This document shows, in pieces, positions 29,395 through 32,684 of a DNA stretch of 32,684 nt. Below the pieces are notes generated by a model, which searched no databases, was not told where the DNA came from, and saw only the letters and a program-made list of their open reading frames with translations. The stretch spans positions 1 to 32,684 of the forward strand of contig DEVX01000014.1 of NCBI GenBank assembly GCA_002363515.1, in the 5' to 3' direction. This stretch comes from Candidatus Saccharibacteria bacterium UBA3225. GTDB taxonomy: Bacteria; Patescibacteriota; Saccharimonadia; Saccharimonadales; Saccharimonadaceae. A program made the position numbers and the translations under genes. Position 1 is the stretch's first letter. Every line of letters begins with the position of its first letter.

Positions 29395-29841
29395 TTAAGT
29401 TTTGTAAGCCTCCAGTAATCTGGCGAGCTCGGCCTTTGCGATGTCGGCATCTTTTCTTGTTTTGGGATTATTGAGGACCTCTAATGTATTATCCTCGCGA
29501 TACATAAAGCTATCGCCCTTGGGTGTCTCATAGTTCGAAAGGATGCCCACGATGGTTCTTGCGATTAACATAGGTCCGCCAATTGCGCCCCACGGATATA
29601 AATCGATGATGTTTCCATATCGATCGATGAGCCATGAGTGCTGAAGACCCGGTGTATAATAGCCGTGCTTGATCTTGAATTTGGGCTCAAAAAGTTCTCC
29701 GACTGCGATGCAGAGTACGTGGCAGCTCAGCTTACCAACATCTTTGAAAGTTGCTTCGTTGATAATTTCTCTGATTAGCCGAAACTGCTCTACGCAGTCC
29801 GGACAATCTTTACTTAACTGTTCTTCAGTAAAAGATACCAT
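29395..29841 (-). CDS. Orphan protein, possible Cys-His-Asp hydrolase
   Basis: 148 residues. LSCHVLCIAVGELF, then QHSWLIDRYGNIIDLYPWG, has the order Cys...His-x-W...Asp seen in papain/transglutaminase-like folds, where HxW(L)...G.(I)ID precedes the acid residue. This is a pattern resemblance only and the catalytic roles are guesses. N-terminal SKDCPDCVEQ adds a Cys pair. Soluble, no signal peptide. Strong ribosome site AGGAGGTGA before the ATG at 29841; promoter 29888-29916 on the minus strand. First gene of a two-gene unit. Confidence 0.7.
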   Translation of the reverse strand: MVSFTEEQLSKDCPDCVEQFRLIREIINEATFKDVGKLSCHVLCIAVGELFEPKFKIKHGYYTPGLQHSWLIDRYGNIIDLYPWGAIGGPMLIARTIVGILSNYETPKGDSFMYREDNTLEVLNNPKTRKDADIAKAELARLLEAYKT

Positions 29842-29887
29842 GCTTCACCTCCTAAGCTGGTTTTTGTGGATTATGAACGATATGCAT

Positions 29888-29916
29888 ATTATAACATGAT
29901 TGGCCTTGATGTGCAA
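29888..29916 (-). promoter_or_regulatory. Promoter of the 29395 unit
   Basis: Extended -10 TGT-TATAAT at 29888-29896 with a 17-nt spacer to a weak -35 TTGCAC. Confidence 0.65.
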
Positions 29917-29926
29917 AAGGAGAAAC

Positions 29927-29955
29927 TTGACTATTATGCTTATGTATGCTATAAT
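29927..29955 (+). promoter_or_regulatory. Strong plus-strand promoter without a gene
   Basis: TTGACT at 29927-29932, 17-nt spacer, extended -10 TGC-TATAAT ending 29955. About 15 nt further on is GAAAGGGGG, the ribosome-site core of family A, but only a roughly 30-codon frame follows before the 3' end of the DUF1704 gene, which it would read antisense. Confidence 0.7.
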
Positions 29956-29980
29956 TAAGGTATGTTTTGGAAAGGGGGAG

Positions 29981-31408
29981 CTAGTTATTGCCGGTTTCCA
30001 TTGCGCCGGTTTTCATCTCGTAGGAGAGATATTCCTGTTCTGGATCTTCAGAATTAATCTTGCCCGATAGAAAGATGCGGTCGAACAAGTTTGGGTCATC
30101 AATATTCTTTTCGATGAATTTCCAGGCATCAATGTTGCCATTATAGTAGGCAAGATCTTTGTTGTTTGGCAGTGTACCAGTGCCGCGATATACGCGTTGG
30201 AGATTGTCGTAGAGTTGCCCCTCGTTCCAACCGCCGGTTAGATGTTCTAGGCGTTTCATAATTTCAAAAGTTTCGCGAAAATTTGTTTGGCGGAAGTTTG
30301 CTAATCCGATCATGATGTATCTTGATGGGGCTGGAGAGTCTGGGTCTTCGAATTTTCCTTCCAGAGACTGCTCTACTGCTTTGGCTATGCCCTCCTCAAA
30401 GGTTTCGCGTCCAGGAAAGCTTTCGGAGCGGAAGACCTGAATAGCGGAGTCTTCGTAGGCTATGCCTCGAAGCGCGTGTGTGCCGAGCTCGTGCACGATA
30501 ATCTTTTCTAGCTCCTGTGTAGTATAGTCGCCTTTGCTACGTGCGCCTGGAAAATTGATAACTTTGCTTTTTGATCCTACGCTGGCCATTCCTGCGTTCG
30601 GCTTAACCTTTGCGTGCCATGTGGTCTCCTCGCTTATCTCGTCACGGATTATTTCGTTGACAATATCGGCAGCGTCTTGAGCTGTAAAAGATTCTTTGTC
30701 TTTTGGGACATGGCGTAGGAATGGTTCGTAAAAGATCTTGACCATTTCGCCGAAACGGTCAATAGTGCTTTGCTGCGGGGCGTATAGTGGCTCGGTGCTT
30801 GTCGGTAAGTCTCCAAGCATGCTCATTAACTCATCGTACTCTTGACGATCTTCTGGTGATAAGGAACCTACATCGATTTTGTCAATTTTTTGCTTGAGTA
30901 AAGCATAGAAAGTGCCTTCGTCGGGTACGCCGTATAGTTCAGCGTTTGCTTTTTGGTGTTCTATTCGGGTCGCTAGCTGTTCTTCTGGCGTTGTGGCTGA
31001 ATTGTATTCGGCGGTTGCTAATGTCAATCTGTTTTTCTTCTCGATATAACCAAATTCGATTTCGAGTAGGAGCTTTTCACGATAAGATAGACGATTGTCA
31101 TCTTCTAGCTGTAATTTTGTCTCTTCTATTTTGGCGATGTTTTCCTTGTAGAGTGAAGGCTTGAGTTTGGCCCACTCATTATTTGGACGTTCTAGCGTGG
31201 GGTTTGATAAAAATTCCGTTTTTGCTTCGGGGTTAGTGCTGTTTAGGTGAGTTAAAATTGAGATATCGGTTTCATCTGCGATATTGTTATAAAACTCGAA
31301 TGCTCTGGGAGCTTCAACTTCTTGCTCGTTGCTGGTATCTGGGTGCGCTACAGTGTCCCAGCCATTATTAGCGTCTTTGTCGTTGACGAGTTTTTCTCGT
31401 TCATTCAT
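29981..31408 (-). CDS. DUF1704/MATCAP-like HExxxH metallopeptidase
   Basis: 475 residues. The zinc motif is VHELGTHALR (HExxxH, not HExxH), and ETFEEGIAKAVEQS supplies the downstream Glu ligand; both are hallmarks of the DUF1704 family, whose eukaryotic relatives (MATCAP) remove C-terminal tyrosine from tubulin. The bacterial substrate is not known. Residues 1-200 are acidic and coiled-coil prone (IEETKLQLEDDNRLSYREKLLLEIE); the C-terminal part has aromatic repeats. No signal peptide, so cytoplasmic. GAAGGGA before the ATG at 31408. No promoter seen between it and tRNA-Thr, so it may be read through from the tRNA. Confidence 0.8.
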   Translation of the reverse strand: MNEREKLVNDKDANNGWDTVAHPDTSNEQEVEAPRAFEFYNNIADETDISILTHLNSTNPEAKTEFLSNPTLERPNNEWAKLKPSLYKENIAKIEETKLQLEDDNRLSYREKLLLEIEFGYIEKKNRLTLATAEYNSATTPEEQLATRIEHQKANAELYGVPDEGTFYALLKQKIDKIDVGSLSPEDRQEYDELMSMLGDLPTSTEPLYAPQQSTIDRFGEMVKIFYEPFLRHVPKDKESFTAQDAADIVNEIIRDEISEETTWHAKVKPNAGMASVGSKSKVINFPGARSKGDYTTQELEKIIVHELGTHALRGIAYEDSAIQVFRSESFPGRETFEEGIAKAVEQSLEGKFEDPDSPAPSRYIMIGLANFRQTNFRETFEIMKRLEHLTGGWNEGQLYDNLQRVYRGTGTLPNNKDLAYYNGNIDAWKFIEKNIDDPNLFDRIFLSGKINSEDPEQEYLSYEMKTGAMETGNN

Positions 31409-31485
31409 GCTAATTCCCTTCAGATGCTTTTAGCGAAGCGATATGCCTTCCAAAATTAAGATGTTTTTAGAAAATATCCTAGTCT

Positions 31486-31561
31486 TGGAGCCGCAAATCA
31501 GACTTGAACTGATGACCTGCCGCTTACAAGGCGGCTGCTCTACCAACTGAGCTATTGCGGC
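31486..31561 (-). tRNA. tRNA-Thr (TGT)
   Basis: 76 nt with encoded CCA. Acceptor GCCGCAA/TTGCGGC, D-arm GCTC-AGTTGGTA-GAGC, anticodon arm GCCGC-CTTGTAA-GCGGC with TGT, T-arm ATCAG-TTCAAGT-CTGAT. All stems pair. Confidence 0.97.
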
Positions 31562-31616
31562 ATGCAATATGATTATTCTAATAGATTTTTTAGTTTAGTG
31601 CAAGGTGTGACGGACT

Positions 31617-31851
31617 TTAATTGAACAAAAGGATAATATGCGGATAAATGCGAATTTCTTCGTTCATTTTTTCGATTACTAGCAGTGGGCTAATAGTGCG
31701 CTGAATCGTCCAGCCTCCTATTCCGCCCGTAAATGTTGTAAATTGGATGGGGATGAGCAATATCGGGAGACATAGTAGTGCGGCTATTAGTAATTTGTGT
31801 TTGTATTTGAATTATTATCACCTTTGGCGGTAATGCCGCTTTTTTGCCCAT
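31617..31851 (-). pseudogene. Frameshifted small membrane protein gene
   Basis: The ATG at 31851 lies 2 nt after the TPR gene stop and reads MGKKAALPPKVII, then continues in a frame that soon looks random. One base later, near 31812-31816, another frame opens with KYKHKLLIAALLCLPILLIPIQ, a basic flank and a membrane helix, and ends at 31617. Skipping one A joins them into a natural-looking single-pass protein of about 77 residues. Either a 1-bp insertion, a sequencing error in ATAATAATT, or a +1 frameshift. In the second frame alone no ATG is available. Confidence 0.5.
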
Positions 31852-31853
31852 AA

Positions 31854-32606
31854 TCAAATTATTTTTCGCTTTTTGGCTTGTTTGTCGTTTGAGGCCTTAC
31901 TGGTTTTGCGCTCTTTTGGCGCTTTTGGTGCTTTAGGCTCGCGCTTGATGATGCGGCGTTTTGGTTTGGTGGCCTTTGTAGCGGCTTGTTCTTTTGCCGC
32001 CTGTAGTTCATCGATGCGCTTGCGGGTCAATTCGATATTTTCGACGTCGCTGGCATTCTCGTATAGCTCTAACAGATGCCTTAATACTACTGTGGATGGG
32101 TTCAGGCTATATGCCGTTTCGAGTGCCTCGGTGGCTTTATGGCGCTCGCCGATTTTTTCTAGTGCTTTTGCGTAGGCAATGTAACGGCCCGGCTGATCGC
32201 CCTCTAGCTCAATTGCCTGCGAGAACGCCATTGCTGCTTTTTCGAATTTGCCGGTTTCAAGATAGATTAGACCAACGTTGTGAAGGCTCGAAGCGTTGTT
32301 GTCTAGTGATTGGGCGATTTCGAAACACTCGATGGCCTCTTTGTAATGCTTTTCTTTGGCGTAAAGAATGCCGAGGCGGTTGTATGCCGCGGCATTCTTT
32401 TTATCGAACTTTAGAATAGTGAGTAATGCCTTTTCGGCTTTTAGCGGTTTGCGCTCACGTATTGCGGTCTGAGCAAGACTCCACAGTTTTTTCATCTGAG
32501 GGGTTCTGCTGATGTCTACTTCATCGTCGCTTGGTTCAGTGCTGTAATTAGGGATTACGAATGCAGTGTAAAATATAAGAACCAATATTAGAATTGCCGC
32601 TAGCAT
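31854..32606 (-). CDS. Membrane-anchored TPR protein
   Basis: 250 residues: an N-terminal membrane helix (about 2-18), a short acidic linker, three to four tetratricopeptide repeats (AAAYNRLGILYAKEKHYKEAIECFEIA, SSLHNVGLIYLETGKFEKAAMAFSQAI, GRYIAYAKALEKIGERHKATEAL) and a Lys/Ala/Pro-rich basic tail (about 210-250). TPRs scaffold protein complexes; the basic tail may contact nucleic acid or acidic polymer. The helix with no cleavage site suggests an anchored protein. Extended -10 TGA-TATAAT ends 6 nt before the ATG at 32606; no ribosome site. Confidence 0.85.
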   Translation of the reverse strand: MLAAILILVLIFYTAFVIPNYSTEPSDDEVDISRTPQMKKLWSLAQTAIRERKPLKAEKALLTILKFDKKNAAAYNRLGILYAKEKHYKEAIECFEIAQSLDNNASSLHNVGLIYLETGKFEKAAMAFSQAIELEGDQPGRYIAYAKALEKIGERHKATEALETAYSLNPSTVVLRHLLELYENASDVENIELTRKRIDELQAAKEQAATKATKPKRRIIKREPKAPKAPKERKTSKASNDKQAKKRKII

Positions 32607-32612
32607 GTTAGC

Positions 32613-32621
32613 ATTATATCA
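32613..32621 (-). promoter_or_regulatory. Extended -10 of TPR gene, leaderless
   Basis: TGA-TATAAT on the minus strand, 6 nt before the ATG at 32606. Confidence 0.65.
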
Positions 32622-32636
32622 CACTTCTCGTGTCTT

Positions 32637-32684
32637 CTAATACCTCGGCGCGCTTTCCCTTTGCTCAACCGTCACCGCTTGACT
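32637..32684 (-). CDS. Possible C-terminal end of a gene cut by the right window edge
   Basis: The minus strand is open from the right edge for 15 codons (ending ESAPRY) to a TAG at 32637. Too short to identify; it could be chance. Confidence 0.25.
   Translation of the reverse strand, partial: SQAVTVEQRESAPRY

Noticed and set aside
1..32684. UGA recoding as in Gracilibacteria/Absconditabacteria
   Set aside because: Several genes (for example flippase, TPR, HNH) end at TGA, with the next gene starting within a few nt or overlapping the stop.
1..32684. IS elements or prophage
   Set aside because: No transposase, integrase, terminase or capsid-like product was recognised in any frame.

Overview
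The window looks like a chromosome segment of a Candidate Phyla Radiation (Patescibacteria) organism. Saccharibacteria (TM7) is my best guess; there is no rRNA or marker protein to confirm it. The hints are many compact orphan proteins with one membrane segment, one giant cytoplasmic protein, a secreted HNH nuclease, an envelope polysaccharide cluster, and several genes that start almost exactly at a predicted transcription start. TGA is used as a stop, so the code is standard, unlike Gracilibacteria or Absconditabacteria. Almost everything is on the minus strand; a four-gene block at 8.8-11.3 kb is the only plus-strand transcription unit with genes.

Layout. 1-2.8 kb: a LytR-CpsA-Psr ligase running off the left edge, an asparagine-synthase-like PP-loop protein and a TagD-like cytidylyltransferase. 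2.9-12.7 kb: an accessory region holding galE, a KAP-type P-loop ATPase and two paralogous families I do not know as a described system. Family A has four minus-strand genes (3650, 5425, 8001, 11469) plus a relic of a fifth. It resembles archaemetzincins, with conserved His and Cys positions, but the catalytic Glu of HExxH is replaced in every copy. Family B is a plus-strand operon of four tandem genes (8844-11319) whose products start MGVYFG or MGIYFD; it is bounded by its own promoter and terminator. 12.7-15.4 kb: an operon for a membrane-anchored HNH nuclease, a small membrane protein and a coiled-coil membrane protein ending in a DUF3761-like motif. 15.6-22.8 kb: a seven-gene polysaccharide operon (initiating sugar transferase, DUF4422 and GT2 glycosyltransferases, EpsG-like polymerase, pyruvyltransferase, flippase, nitroreductase-like protein). 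22.9-28.4 kb: a three-gene operon in which two single-pass membrane proteins flank a roughly 1390-residue protein with a C-terminal nucleotidyltransferase domain. 28.4-28.8 kb: tRNA-Tyr with a 99-bp direct repeat that copies its 3' end. 28.8-32.7 kb: two small orphan genes, a DUF1704/MATCAP-like metallopeptidase, tRNA-Thr, a frameshifted small membrane gene, a TPR protein, and possibly the tail of one more gene.

Two expression styles coexist. Seven genes (LCP, tagD-like, galE, KAP, the 12349 orphan, HNH, TPR) have a -10 box only 6-9 nt before the start codon and no Shine-Dalgarno, which predicts leaderless mRNAs. The orphan accessory genes (2871, families A and B, 28867, 29395) have long leaders, strong AAGGAGG- or AAAGGGGG-type ribosome sites, often a stem-loop at the predicted mRNA 5' end, and in most cases a terminator closing the unit. 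They also look more GC-rich than the polysaccharide genes. I read the accessory units as mobile or duplicating cassettes; that is inference.
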